Assembly: GCF_943734655.1 (NCBI RefSeq)
Contig: NC_071353.1
Coordinates: 79,932,909 to 79,996,908, forward strand
Reading direction: 5' to 3'
Length of the DNA stretch: 64,000 nt
DNA from: Sabethes cyaneus
Lineage: Eukaryota; Arthropoda; Insecta; Diptera; Culicidae
In this document: positions 1 to 10,161 of the stretch, in pieces
How the letters are laid out: every line of letters starts with the position of its first letter
How positions within the stretch are numbered: position 1 is the stretch's first letter
Made by a program: the position numbers and the translations under genes
The notes under the pieces: generated by a model
Databases searched by the model: none
Told to the model about the DNA's origin: nothing
The model's input: the letters and a program-made list of their open reading frames with translations, nothing else

Positions 1-65
1 CGTATGCAAGCTACATCCGTAACGGTCATCAAAGTAGAAACATTGTATACATTCAATCCTCAACC
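1..65 (+). repeat. Family E fragment
   Basis: This short stretch matches an internal part of the family E element at about 2090-2150 (the segment 'ATCAAAGTAGTAACATTG' and its flanks) with scattered differences. It is cut by the window edge. No coding potential is visible. Confidence 0.55.
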
Positions 66-158
66 GATTTTGGAGTTATATCCATGAATTGATTGAATCT
101 ATTTTATTAAAACGAAACCAAGTTAGTAACTAAACCAAACAGTAAATAAATTTGTATG

Positions 159-377
159 ATATTGTCAATTGCAAGGAAAATTGTACCATCCAAAGTGCGA
201 TATCGCTCATAAAAGTGCTATTTTGCATTAAATCGTTTCGGTCTCTTCGGCGCACTTATTGCTTGGAATATAACGAAAAAGTGCGCCGAAGATACCGAAA
301 CGATTTAATGCAAAATAGCACTTTTATGAGCCATATCGCACTTTGGATGGTACAATTTTCCTTGCAATCAGCAATAT
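159..377. repeat. Long near-perfect hairpin, 99-bp arms, 21-bp loop
   Basis: Positions 159-257 are the reverse complement of 279-377 with only a handful of mismatches (about 95 percent by eye); the loop is 258-278. The arms are not low-complexity. The structure fits a small foldback or MITE-type element, or a hairpin-RNA locus if transcribed. No target duplication was identified. Confidence 0.85.
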
Positions 378-708
378 GTTTCTACGTTGAATAGTGCTTT
401 TCCTTTCGTAATCGGTAGACGGAACGTGCGAGTTTTCAAAAAGTTGAAAATTTTGCGCATCTTTTCTGCGGCTTACAAAAGGACACGGATAAAGCATTAA
501 CAACCTGCAGACGTATTGGAAGTCGCAGAAAATGTCACCTGTGACCAGAAAACTTATTGCCGTCATTGGTTGGTCGTCCGCAATGGTGATAAATTCAACT
601 TTTCCCTCGTTGACTGTGTTAATTATGGTATTAGCTGGGCAAGAAAATATAATAAACTCTTCAATCGTTGTGTTGCCCTTAAAAGAACCTGTAGGAAGGC
701 CTTGTCCC
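378..708 (-). other. Unidentified open frame, about 110 codons
   Basis: Reading the minus strand from about 708 gives roughly 110 codons without a stop, running up to the right arm of the hairpin and then into it. The composition (repeated T/I/V/F and acidic residues, segments like TIEEFIIFSC and FITIADDQPM) looks more protein-like than the neighbouring repeats, but I do not recognise a family and there is no clear start codon. It could be a degenerate exon or element fragment cut by the hairpin, or chance. Confidence 0.2.
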
Positions 709-761
709 GGCTCCTAGTGGGAATAGGGTGGCAACTTGACACGGGACCCGGGAGAAAACTC

Positions 762-764
<3 letters not shown>

Positions 765-795
<31 letters not shown>
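765..795 (-). repeat. Poly(A) tail of the LINE (31 T on plus strand)
   Basis: An uninterrupted run of 31 T on the plus strand sits directly downstream of the minus-strand LINE 3' UTR. It marks the 3' end made by target-primed reverse transcription. I could not find a convincing matching target duplication at the 5' end. Confidence 0.85.
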
Positions 796-799
<4 letters not shown>

Positions 800-1102
800 A
801 ACCCACCGCTCACCCCCACCACCAAAAAGCTCTTATTAGAGCCCCCTGGTGACGGGCACCAAGGTAATAGTAAACAAAAGCAAAAGAGTAAAGACTTATC
901 AAAATTACACTATTACCAAAACAAATTTCAAATATACATAAAGCAGTGAAACAATCAATGAGTAATACAATGAGTACCCAGTGGATTAGTAATCCTTTGA
1001 AGGGCCTCAACAAAGAGAAGTTGGCAGTAAAAATTAGATTTTTCAAACTAAACTATAAATTACTGGCATTTAAATAAGTGATAGCAAGATTATATAAACA
1101 GT

Positions 1103-1802
1103 TTATCGAAGTTGAAAACGGTTATAAAACATATTTATTCTTTCCTTGAGAAATGTTTTTAATCTGAACTTGAAAGTGTTGTTATTTTGAATTGATTTAA
1201 GCTCGCTGGGAAGAGAATTGTACAATTGCGGTCCTTTAAACGTTATCCGCTTTTGACCTAGAGTAGTCAGAGCTCTAGTACGTAGCAAATGATTTGCTTG
1301 CCGGGTGTTTAGTGAATGATTTGTCATTGAGATTATAAGATTGTGATGCCTGTTGTTATCATGCAGAATGTTGTGAATAAACGTGTATGTTTGTAAATCG
1401 CATAATGCTCGAATTGGAAGAATGCTGTGGGACGTGTCTGAGTAAATAGTCTGAGTTGGGTGCAAGTGTGGTAGACCAAGGATAATTTTCATGCATCTGT
1501 TTTGCAGCACTTGTAATGGTTTTATTTTGGACTTGCAGGCATTTCCCCACACTATGTTTAAATATTGGAAGCTAGAGTGAATGCAAGCGTTATAGTAAGT
1601 TAATAGTGTTTTCCGATTTACAAATGGACTAAGCCGACGCATGTATCCACAAAGAACGGCGACTTTCTTTTCCAAAAACTTTATATGATTACTCCACGAT
1701 AAAGTAGCATCAAGCACCACGCCTAAATATTTAAATTCCGCAGCTTCTATGCTAAAGGACCCTAGTTTTGGATTGTTAAAGTTACTTATTTTTACCGCAA
1801 CT
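1103..1802 (-). pseudogene. LINE reverse transcriptase C-terminal segment
   Basis: An open frame runs from about 1802 down to a stop at 1103. It begins with a FKYLGVVLDATLSW block, the conserved region after the RT palm, followed by the helical C-terminal region (NACIHSSFQYLNIVWGNA). It is the continuation of the frame broken at 4698. A methionine occurs at 1720 but is not a real start, because the homology extends upstream to the family A border. Followed by about 300 nt of 3' UTR and the poly(A). Confidence 0.8.
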
Positions 1803-1939
1803 TTTCTATCGCCTGTTTCTCGGAGATGGCTGAACCGATCTGTTCGCTATTACTTTTGTTTGAAAGGTATTATTGCCTAGTATATCACTATTGAATTGTT
1901 TCGAGGTCCGACATTTCGTTTAAAAGTTATAAGTAAAAA

Positions 1940-2983
1940 ATCAGAGGGGTTGTGTACAAGACACGACCGCATATATAGGTGACGCAGGACTACGTAAGTC
2001 TCTTTGTAGTGATAGTGGCACGTATTCATGCTTGTAATCATTCGATTCATCATATATACATGCTATGTGCAACAAGTACATGCTACATGCGTTGTATGTA
2101 ACATTTATCAAAGTAGTAACATTGCATACGTTCAATTCTCAAAAGATTGTGCATTTGAAAACAATTTAACAAAATCAAGAACACAAACTATTGCTTTCCT
2201 GCTACCTTACTGAAATTAAAGATTTTTTTTATTATCCATGGTTTCCCACGTTGAAGGAATTTTACCAATTCAATCCTTCTTTTCTTTTCACTACACTTCT
2301 AATGAAACGGCAAGCATGCGTATTCATACAGAGTCGTATTATAACCGAACACTACAGCTGTAGCACATTTTTCCAACACAGATATCAAGTTCGCCGAGGT
2401 TTAATCGTCTCGCAGTAAAGAATTTGGGATCTGTTGGAACTACGAACTTGTGTCATTTTTTCTGGCACACTTCCCTAACACAGACATCAAATTGGACTAG
2501 GTTTAATAGCGTTCGTAAGAAATCTGTTGGCACGGGGGGCTTTGTTACTCTCTCTGGCGTACTTCCCAAGCAAGGACATCAAAATGGTCTAGGTTGAACC
2601 GTGGTGTTAAGAAATCTTGTTGAAATGAGGGAACTTTGTCACTTGTTTTGGCTTACTTCCCAAGCACAGATATCAAATTGGTATAGGTTTAGATCATCGC
2701 AAAGAATCTTCCAACCAATCACGAAGCGAGAATTCTGGTAAAACATAGGTTCATTATTTTCAATTTTTCAATAGTTCAACATCAAGAATCCATACTTTTC
2801 TTCATTTGGGTCAATTCTTAGAAGATTTTTCGATCGATTGGTGTAAGAATATTGAAAATCGATCGGAAAACAGCTGAGCTATTAGCGCTCAAAATCTTTC
2901 ATTTTTCGTGACGCTCGCATTTTTCGATTTTTTGGAATGACACCCTATCTCAAAACTTGCCGTAAGACGTAGTCCTACGTCAA
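1940..2983 (+). mobile_element. Family E element copy 1 with 9-bp target duplication
   Basis: About 1,044 bp with no counterpart in other family A copies. It is flanked by AAGTAAAAA at 1931-1939 and 2984-2992, while uninterrupted family A copies have a single AAGCAAAAA there. It begins ATCAGAGGGGTTGTG and ends CCTACGTCAA. It contains the palindromic GACGTAG..CTACGTC motif near both ends and an internal set of four diverged units of about 93 bp (2361-2715). Class is unknown and no protein domain is visible. Confidence 0.7.
2361..2715 (+). repeat. Four diverged ~93-bp tandem modules inside family E
   Basis: Units starting near 2361, 2461, 2553 and 2646 each carry a version of 'CTTCCCAAGCACAGATATCA' followed by an AGGTTTA block and a GTAAGAAATC block. 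They differ by many substitutions, so this is an old internal amplification. The same modules occur in reverse in the second family E copy (about 7780-8150). Confidence 0.7.
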
Positions 2984-4697
2984 AAGTAAAAATTACGTGA
3001 CACGATTTTCTCCGTACCCAAATGACCGATTTCAACGATCTTGGTATCGAATGAAAGCTCTTGTTAACACTAAATTTTTCGGATAAATTTTATTGAAAAC
3101 AAACAATCAGTTTAAAAGTTATGCTTAAAAAACCTGTTTTGACAAGGTAATAATTATCGCCTGTTTCTTAGAAATGACTAAAGCGAATTAGACGCTATTA
3201 GTCTCATTTGACAGGTAACATAACCTAATAGATCACTATTGATTTGTTTTTTGATTGGACGTTTAATTTGAGAGTTATGATCAATTGAATACAACACATT
3301 AAAATTTACAATAATTTATAACGATTTCATCTAAGATGATTTATCTAGTTTGAATTATTTTGGCATCAAATTAGAGATTTTAATGCTACAAATATATCTG
3401 CAAAATTTCAGAAGAATCGGTTTTGCCGATCAAAAGATATTAACCCTCCAACACACGCGCCGACTTTTGTAATACGGTTACTCGTGCGCACAATGGTCCA
3501 AAGCCAAAAAGACATGCGCATTAGAATTTTGACTGGGAAAACTTGGTTTTAGGTTTATGGAACCTTCGGAAGAATTTCTTGAAATTGAAAGTTCTATCGT
3601 CTGGTGCAATTTAAATTTTGATTAATCCCCCTATAAGTGAAATAAAAAAATTATTTTTCTTCAGTTTCAATATAACACATTGATGTGTTCTGCAAAGTTT
3701 TAGAACATATTATTACAAGAAATTTTGTTGAATACAGTAACCTTCTATCTATTAAGCGAAGAGAGAAAAATCTTATTCATTGTATATGAATTTGTAAGAT
3801 CAGTTTTTTCTATTTTAGCTCTTTTTGTAATTGTTGCATTCCTTTTTCATGTATTACAAAATTGTATAAATAGTAAAAATACACAACTTTGATTAATATA
3901 GTATACCTCTATGTTTGTTTGTTTAGGTACTGTAGAACTTTGATTAAAAAAAAGCCTTAATTTTGACCCCGAATGACTCGATGTTGTGCATACAGACACC
4001 ATTTTTACATATGAAGAAACGAGAGAAACTTCCAGGGCCAATCGCGGTACAACTCACATGCTGATTGCTTCGTTTCTGTGATGTCAGTTTATGCTGATCT
4101 ATTTGCCCAACAATTTAAAGTATTAATGCATAATTATGACATTTTGCTCATAACAAGGTAATTGAAGAACATACGTTAGTTAAGCAGAGATTTGTAACTT
4201 TATAACAATATGGCATTCAAAAACCTACACGTGTTGTACAAAATGCAACAGCGTGAGTAATCGAAGGTTAATAGAAATTGATGAAATTTATTCAAGAAAA
4301 CTTTATTGATGTCAATCAAAAATAATGGCGTTACAGAAATTTATGCGTAGTTCAAAAACCTATGAACTAGACTTTCACTACGCAATGTATATGTTAAAGA
4401 ATAATATTTCCTCTTATAACTTGCTTTTACTTGCACTTACTCAAATTAGAAACAACCAGCTTACCCTTACTCAGTAATTTCATGAAAAAAGGATCTATCA
4501 AAATTTATAGGTGCTGCTATTTTGTTCAAATTTTGTAAACTTATTAAATTTCCAAAAATTTAATGAAAACCAACGCACCACGCAACGTTAACCAATAGAT
4601 GAATTATGTTTCGAAGACGTGTCGATTTCTATCTCAAATAGCAAGTAAGACCGTATAACAAAGGTTCCTTTCACCACTAGGTGGATTAAATCTGGTT

Positions 4698-5919
4698 TTT
4701 TCCTAGGTGAACGAAAAATCATAAATTTAGTTTTTGAAAGATTTAGGGAAAGCAAATTGATTGAAAAGTAATCATTAAGAATTTTCAGATCGTACTCCAT
4801 TTCAGATACTGCAGTTACAGGATTTTCACTCGGGTAAAATAACGCTGTGTCATCAGCAAAAAGCCTCGGTACACCCTTTAATCGAAGATTTGCGATATCG
4901 TTAACATATACCAGAAATAGGAATGGCCCTATATTACTACCCTGAGGGACACCATTTCCAACTAAACGAGATGAACTATTGACACCGTTAACAGTAACAA
5001 ATTGTTTTCTGTCAGTTAGGTAACTTTTAATTAAATCATTTGCTACTCCTCTGATTCCATAGCATTCCAATTTTTTTATTAATATGTCATGATTCAGAGT
5101 ATCGAAGGCCTTTTTCAAATCTAAGAAAAGAGCTGCTACCAGATTTTTAGCTTCAATTTCTTGAGTTAAGTTATCTACCAATTCAACAATTGCTGTAGTA
5201 GTACTACATCCACTTCTGAATCCGTATTGCATGCAATAGAAAATATTATTGTTTTCAAAAAAGCTTACTAACCGCGTGACTAACAGTTTTTCAAAAATTT
5301 TATTGAAAACTGACAGTGTAGAAATTGGTCGATAATTACTTGGAGTACACAGGTCACCAGATTTAGGGATTGGAATAACTTTAGCTATTTTCAATATGCT
5401 GGGATAAGTTCCTGAAGAAATTATAATATTAAACATTCCACAGAGAATTTTTGCGAACTGTAAAGGGTTGTTTTTAATTGCGTGAACTGGAATGTTATCC
5501 GGCCCACAGCTTTTTTTAACATTAAGACCATTAATAAGTAAAATTACCTCATTAACAGTCGCAGGTCGTAAGAATATTGAATTATTTACATGTCGAACGT
5601 TGCTGTACGGATTTAGATTAGATGGCTTGGGAATATCATCAGCTAACTTCTGTCCAATTGATGTGAAGTACCTATTAAAAATTTCACAGGTTTCAAGATC
5701 ATTTTTTGCTCTCAAACCTTCGGATATTAACATTATATCTTTTTTTTGCTTTGATCTTCCAAACAGTAAATTTATATTTTTCCACATTTTCGAGTGACTG
5801 GTAGCACTGAGAAGATTGTCATAATACCGTTTTTTGCAACTTTTTTTACCTAATTCTACTTTCTTGCTGACATGTTTTAACATTTCTTTCAGGCGTAAGT
5901 CATTAGGGTTTCTTTTCAC
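4698..5919 (-). pseudogene. LINE reverse transcriptase domain (interrupted)
   Basis: Most of a non-LTR reverse transcriptase. In the 443-codon open frame starting at 5919 the recognisable motifs are SNYRPIS (about residue 194), LDLKKAFD (266-273), GVPQGSNIGP (323-332) and the catalytic FADD box (354-357). After about residue 412 the frame runs into family A DNA, so the last ~30 residues are not LINE protein. The frame overlaps the upstream endonuclease frame by 4 bp; a one-base slip in an A6 run near 5920 separates what was once a single ORF2. Insertion plus frameshift make it non-functional. Confidence 0.88.
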
Positions 5920-6506
5920 TTTTTTAGGTAATTTTGTTTGATTCTAATTAGGAACCATAAATCATAAGACATCCACGGACAACGATCATCTTTCATAGGA
6001 ATATGCTTTGTGAATCTTTTTGTATTATGTTCAAGAAGAGTATTATACTTTTCAATAATTTCTCGCAAAGATTGGTCTACATCAATTATTGGGCCTATAC
6101 CATTGATATACCTATTGAATTCATTGGACAGGTTGACACGATTGACAAGCGTTTTAACTACTAATAAAGGTTCTTTGTTTGAGACAAGATTTACTGTGGA
6201 CACAATTTGGAAATGATCACTTACATCGGTAAAAATAGTATCGTTACGTACACGCGAAGCATCTTCAATTTTACATACTAAATGATCCAGAATATTGTCA
6301 CTGCTCGGGCGGGTAGTGAATGTATTAGCACATATCAGTCCATACGACTCAAGTAGCCTCTTATATGTGACCACAACGTTATTGCCAAGAGAATTCACTG
6401 GTATATTGACGTCTCCCGCAAGGAAAAACGAACGATTATTACAGACTGACTTAAGATGTCCTCCGAAGGACGGAATGGATCCCTGTCGCTGGTCAACTGC
6501 ACACTA
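5916..6506 (-). pseudogene. LINE AP-endonuclease C-terminal part
   Basis: The minus-strand frame ending at 5916 carries the C-terminal half of an APE-type endonuclease. A GDVNI block (consensus GDFN) lies near 6430, followed by NILDHLV and the catalytic SDHFQI motif. The open frame extends upstream of the methionine at 6398 to about 6506, where homology stops, so the element is 5' truncated inside the endonuclease. It is out of frame with the RT by one base. Confidence 0.8.
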
Positions 6507-7063
6507 AACAAATGGACTGAATTCGGTGGATTGCCTTTCGGTAGCAAACAACCCGGGAATTGTTACTGCTCGAAGAATGTTGAAACGGCACTTTAACTAC
6601 TATACATATTTATTTTACTTAAGTATAAGTTAACAAGTGAACGATAAAAAACTGAATGAATCTTAAACCTAATTGATGTGCGCCTTTTATAGGTGAACGA
6701 TGTTCCCCTTCCAACGGTTGCTTGCGCGCGTGTGTCTGTGCTGCTTCCTTTCGTCGTTCGTGTGCGATCGGTGGGGTGATCGCGTGCCATCGCGTGATCC
6801 TGTCGTCGGGTGGAATTTTCCTTCTGCGGCATCCAATTGGGGTGCTTTCGTTGTCTTTGTGGTGGTGTGTCGGCGGGTGGAATGTTTCCAGTAGTCGATG
6901 CTGGTGGAATTTTACATGAATAGGTGCTGGTGGAATATTCCGCTTGCTTTCGATGTTTGGCATCAAACTTATTGCGTGCTAAATTTTATCCGCTGCTGGC
7001 GCGGACAGAACCGATTGTTTGATTATCATAACTCCTGCTTGCAATAAACTTGCACTAACGCAT
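6507..7063. other. GC-richer non-coding stretch with repeated GGTGGAAT motif
   Basis: No gene is recognised. Between about 6700 and 6960 base composition is clearly richer in G and C than the surroundings, and GGTGGAAT occurs four times in varied contexts (near 6808, 6877, 6901 and 6927). It could be part of an LTR or a promoter-like piece of an unidentified element. Confidence 0.35.
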
Positions 7064-7375
7064 TTAACATAATTCTCTGTTCGGTAAATTGGAGTACCGA
7101 TAACCGCTAACCAGGCACGGCTTGTTGCAACGGACCAACCGGAAAGCCTCAGCAGCTATGCGATCAACGAAACCGTTCGTGTATGGTCCTGAATCACGAT
7201 GAAATACTATTCCACGTGGCCAGCTGCAAGTGACGTGGGATGCTTCTGGTCGTTTTGTTGTCGCGAGCAGCATATTTCCTGCCAATTCCAGGACTTCAGC
7301 AGCCACCTATGCCATCACGGCAACGAAATGAACCACCAGCAACAAGCGAACAAAACCACGAGGTGATCGGTCAAA
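7064..7375 (-). pseudogene. Chimeric histone H2A-H2B pseudogene
   Basis: Reading the minus strand from about 7375, a degenerate H2A core appears (AAEVLELAGN, then, after a frame change, ARDNK..R..PRHLQLA). Immediately after the H2A 'HLQLA' segment, the sequence switches to a piece resembling H2B (DSG...FVDRIAAEAFRL, compare the H2B helix FVNDIFERIAAEASRLA). An 80-codon open frame at 7064-7306 spans the join but reads part of H2A out of frame. Stops and frameshifts rule out a working histone. H2A carries a 2-nt insertion after the AGN codons that is shared with the other copy at 8507-8815. Confidence 0.75.
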
Positions 7376-7518
7376 ATTATTTGATAAGAAGCGAACAATC
7401 AGATCAATCTAAATTAAACAGAATTTAAATCTGTGAGTGAAAATTCCTCAAATCTTCATGAACACATGTTTCGTTCTGAAAAGAACGGTTTTTCGACGTG
7501 ATATGCTGGAAATTTAAG

Positions 7519-8505
7519 CCTACTACGTCTTACGGCAAGTTTTGAGATAGGGTGTCATTCCAAAAAATCGAAAAATGCGAGCGTCACGAAAAATGAAAGG
7601 TTTTGAACGCTAATAGCTCAGCGGTTTTCCGATCGATTTTCAATATTCTTACACCAATCGATCGGTAAATCTTCTAAGAATTGACCCAAATGAAGAAAAG
7701 TATGGATTATTGATGTTGAACTATTGAAAAATTGAAAATAATGAACCTATGTTTAACCAGAATTCTCGCTTCGTGATTGGTTGGAAGATTCCTTGCGATG
7801 ATCTAAATCTACACCAATTTGATATCTGTGCTTGGGAAGTACACCAAAACAAGTGACAAAGTTTCCTCATTTCAACCAGATTTCTTAACACCGCGATTAA
7901 ACCTAGATCATTTTGATGTCCTTGCTTGGGAAGTACGCCAGAAACAGTGACAAAGCCCCCTAATGCCAACAGATTTCTTACGAACGCGAATAAACCTAGT
8001 CCAATTTGATGTCTGTGTTAGGGAAGTGTGCCAGAAAAAATGACACAAGTTCGTCGTCCCAACAGATCGCAAATTCTTTACTGCGAGACGATTAAACCTC
8101 GGCGAATTTGATATCTGTGTTGGAAAAATGTGCTACAGCTGTAGTGTTCGGTTATAATACGACTTTTATGAATACGCATGCTTGCCGATGCCGTTTCATT
8201 AGAAGTGTAGTGAAAAGATGTGCTGTTGATAATAAAGGATTGAATTGGTAAAGTCCCTTCAACGTGGGGAACCATGGGTAATAAAAACAATCTTTAATTT
8301 CAGTAAGGTAGAAGGAAAGCAATAGTTTGTGTTCTTGATTTTGTTAAATTGTTTTCAAATGCACAATATTTTGAGAATTGAACGTATGCAATGTTACTAC
8401 TTTGATAAATGTTACATACAACGCATGTAGCATGTATATATGTTGCATATAGCATGTATACATGAAGAATCGAATGATTATAAGCGTGAATGCAACCCCT
8501 CTGAT
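7519..8505 (-). mobile_element. Family E element copy 2 (minus strand)
   Basis: This is the reverse complement of the element at 1940-2983: it ends at 8505 with the ATCAGAGGGGTTG terminus and begins near 7519 with a shortened CTACGTCTTACGG end. The ~93-bp modules are present at about 7780-8150. Its 8505 end abuts the last codons of a histone H2A pseudogene, so it inserted at or near that 3' end. No target duplication is clear here because the 7519 end is eroded. Confidence 0.75.
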
Positions 8506-8506
8506 T

Positions 8507-8815
8507 TTTTCCGTCTTCTTGGGCAGCAACAAAACAGTTTGAATGTTCGAAAAGACACTTCTCATAGCAGCGATGACACGGGACAGCAATTTGTTCAACT
8601 CTTCGTTGTTGCGGATGGCCAGCTGCAAGTGACGATAATTCTGATCGTTTCGTTGTCGCGAACAGCATATGTCCTCCCAATTCCAGAACTCCTGTCGCCA
8701 GATAGTCCATCACGGCAGCGAAATGAGTACTTCAACTCCAACACACGGTCACACGGTCAGCCGCCAATGAACACGTGCACGAGTCGTACGTGATTTCCGT
8801 TTGCCTGGCAAACGA
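8507..8815 (-). pseudogene. Histone H2A pseudogene
   Basis: A nearly full-length but broken H2A on the minus strand. In order from about 8815: a lysine/arginine-rich N-tail remnant (GKRKSR), the DYLATGVLELGG helix, then in another frame HLQLAIRNNEELNKLLS, and finally VLLLPKKTEK at about 8510. At least two frameshifts separate these blocks, and the docking region is degenerate. Functional H2A is about 124 residues, and the spacing here fits that with small deletions. It shares a 2-nt insertion after the GN/GH codons with the other histone remnant. Confidence 0.8.
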
Positions 8816-9443
8816 TGTTGGCACTAGCTCAGCTAGCGTTTGAATAATGCTGTTCGCCGGCTTACCACGTATTATGTACCAGAGCAAGCGACAAGAAATG
8901 ACCACACCCATTTTTCTTGGTTCTACATTCTATCATCTACGTGAAATAAAAAACTACAAGGTACTTAATTTTGATTTTTGCTCTTGGTAAAATTTCATGC
9001 CGAATTCAACGGTAAAAATTATTTTTAACGATATCTCGTTAAAAAATAACATTTTACATCATCTCAGCAATTTGGTTTCACGTACTTCAGTAATTATTTT
9101 CAAAATGCCGATAATCGTTAATAAAATGTGACGAATATTGCGGTTTACTTTATTTTACCGGAATCAGCAATATCAAATACCATTTCTCGGTAAAACAGCA
9201 TCTTGCTTTGCCATAAATCGGCAAATGCATGGGATATTTTTTTGTTCCACCAGTTTTTTTGGCGGCAACATGACAGCGAGAAATGTCAAACGTTTTTTTC
9301 GTTCGTCACTTCGTCAGCCAGCGCATTTCAATATTTTTGTTTGGCATTTCGCTAGCGATTTCGTTTTCGTCGTGTGAAGGTGCGTAAGAAATTTGGAAGT
9401 ATATTAAGTTTTTTGTACTTATTGTAATAGACTTTTTTCAGAA
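8816..9443. other. AT-rich non-coding stretch
   Basis: No gene or domain is recognised. Several variants of a CGGTAAA / TTTACCG motif recur between about 8980 and 9200, which may be the remains of a MITE with internal inverted motifs. Confidence 0.3.
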
Positions 9444-9445
9444 TA

Positions 9446-10161
9446 CAGTGGTAACCCGATTTTGTCACTCCCCGATTTTATCACTCCCCGATTTTGTCAC
9501 CCCCGATTTTGTCACGTTTTTGACCCGATTTTGTCACCCCCGATTTTGTCACTTTTTTACCCGATTTTGTCACGCTTTTGATTTATCAAAAGCTTAGTTT
9601 GAAAATCATTTTGAAACATGCCAAATGTGTTAAAACACTGTGAAAAGAACTGGGTTGGTTATCATGGAGTTTTCACAAAAGTTGTTTCTTATCTCCACAA
9701 CTATAATAGCTAGAAGGTCATTTTCTTTAGCAAAGTTCTTTATAATAATCTTCTCAAAAATGTTGTAGAACATTATTTTGCTCTATCTCTTACTGCTTGA
9801 AAAATAAATTTCCTATCTTACTTTTAGGGGGGTTAATCAAAGAATCGTTCATACCATAAGAAAGAGCTTTTTACGCTATGAAATTTCTACGAGCATAGTT
9901 AACCAGTATAATCAACCATTTTGGCGCAATTAAAAAACGCGTGTTTTCATACCTGTGGGACTGCTGTGAACAGGTGACAAAAGTCCACAGAGAGGTAAAT
10001 GTAAGTGCGAAATGTCCTAAAAGTGATTAGAATGAAATATATGTAGTTCGTTCTAAGCTATCTGCAAAAAAATAAAAATTGAAAAAATACCCGATTTTGT
10101 CACTGTCCCGTTTTTGTCACCCCTAAGTTCATCATGGGGGTGACAAATCGGGTCATTACTG
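9446..10161. mobile_element. Tigger/pogo-like MITE, TA target, 716 bp
   Basis: The left end reads CAGTGGTAACCCGATTTTG and the right end, reverse complemented, reads CAGTAATGACCCGATTTGTC. A TA dinucleotide flanks each end (9444-9445 and 10162-10163). Multiple 'CCCGATTTTGTCAC' copies fill both subterminal regions (9459-9575 and 10089-10125), as expected for transposase-binding arrays. There is no coding sequence, so it would depend on an autonomous relative. Confidence 0.8.

Larger units (their letters stand above)
1806..4695 (+). repeat. Family A copy 1, 5' truncated, inserted in a LINE
   Basis: A non-coding family A repeat in plus orientation. It lacks the first roughly 170 bp of the family (hairpin and GT microsatellite), starting at the 'CTATCGCCTGTTTCTC' module, and ends with the standard 3' end 'CCACTAGGTGGATTAAAT' plus GG and a T run. 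It sits between T runs (1802-1805 and 4696-4701) inside LINE reverse transcriptase codons, so the target was a run of A codons in the LINE. It contains a family E insertion at 1940-2983. Several short open frames inside have no recognisable content. Confidence 0.75.
765..6506 (-). mobile_element. CR1/L2-group LINE, 5' truncated, split by a family A insertion
   Basis: A non-LTR retrotransposon lies on the minus strand in two blocks, about 4698-6506 (endonuclease end plus most of the reverse transcriptase) and 765-1805 (reverse transcriptase C-terminus, 3' UTR and poly(A)). The blocks belong together: the protein leaves off at a KFMIFRSPRKK segment at about 4700 and resumes at about 1802 with the segment that normally precedes the FKYLGV.LD motif. 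The gap is filled by a family A repeat. The 3' end is a 31-nt poly(A), seen as T at 765-795. The 5' end is lost within the endonuclease domain near 6506. The clade is inferred from RT motif style only. Confidence 0.85.

Noticed and set aside
4588..4697. C-terminal ~35 residues of the long RT frame
   Set aside because: These are read from the reversed 3' end of a family A repeat and are not part of the RT.
8300..8713. 137-codon minus-strand frame as an intact gene
   Set aside because: It is a chance fusion of a frameshifted histone H2A pseudogene with family E repeat sequence.
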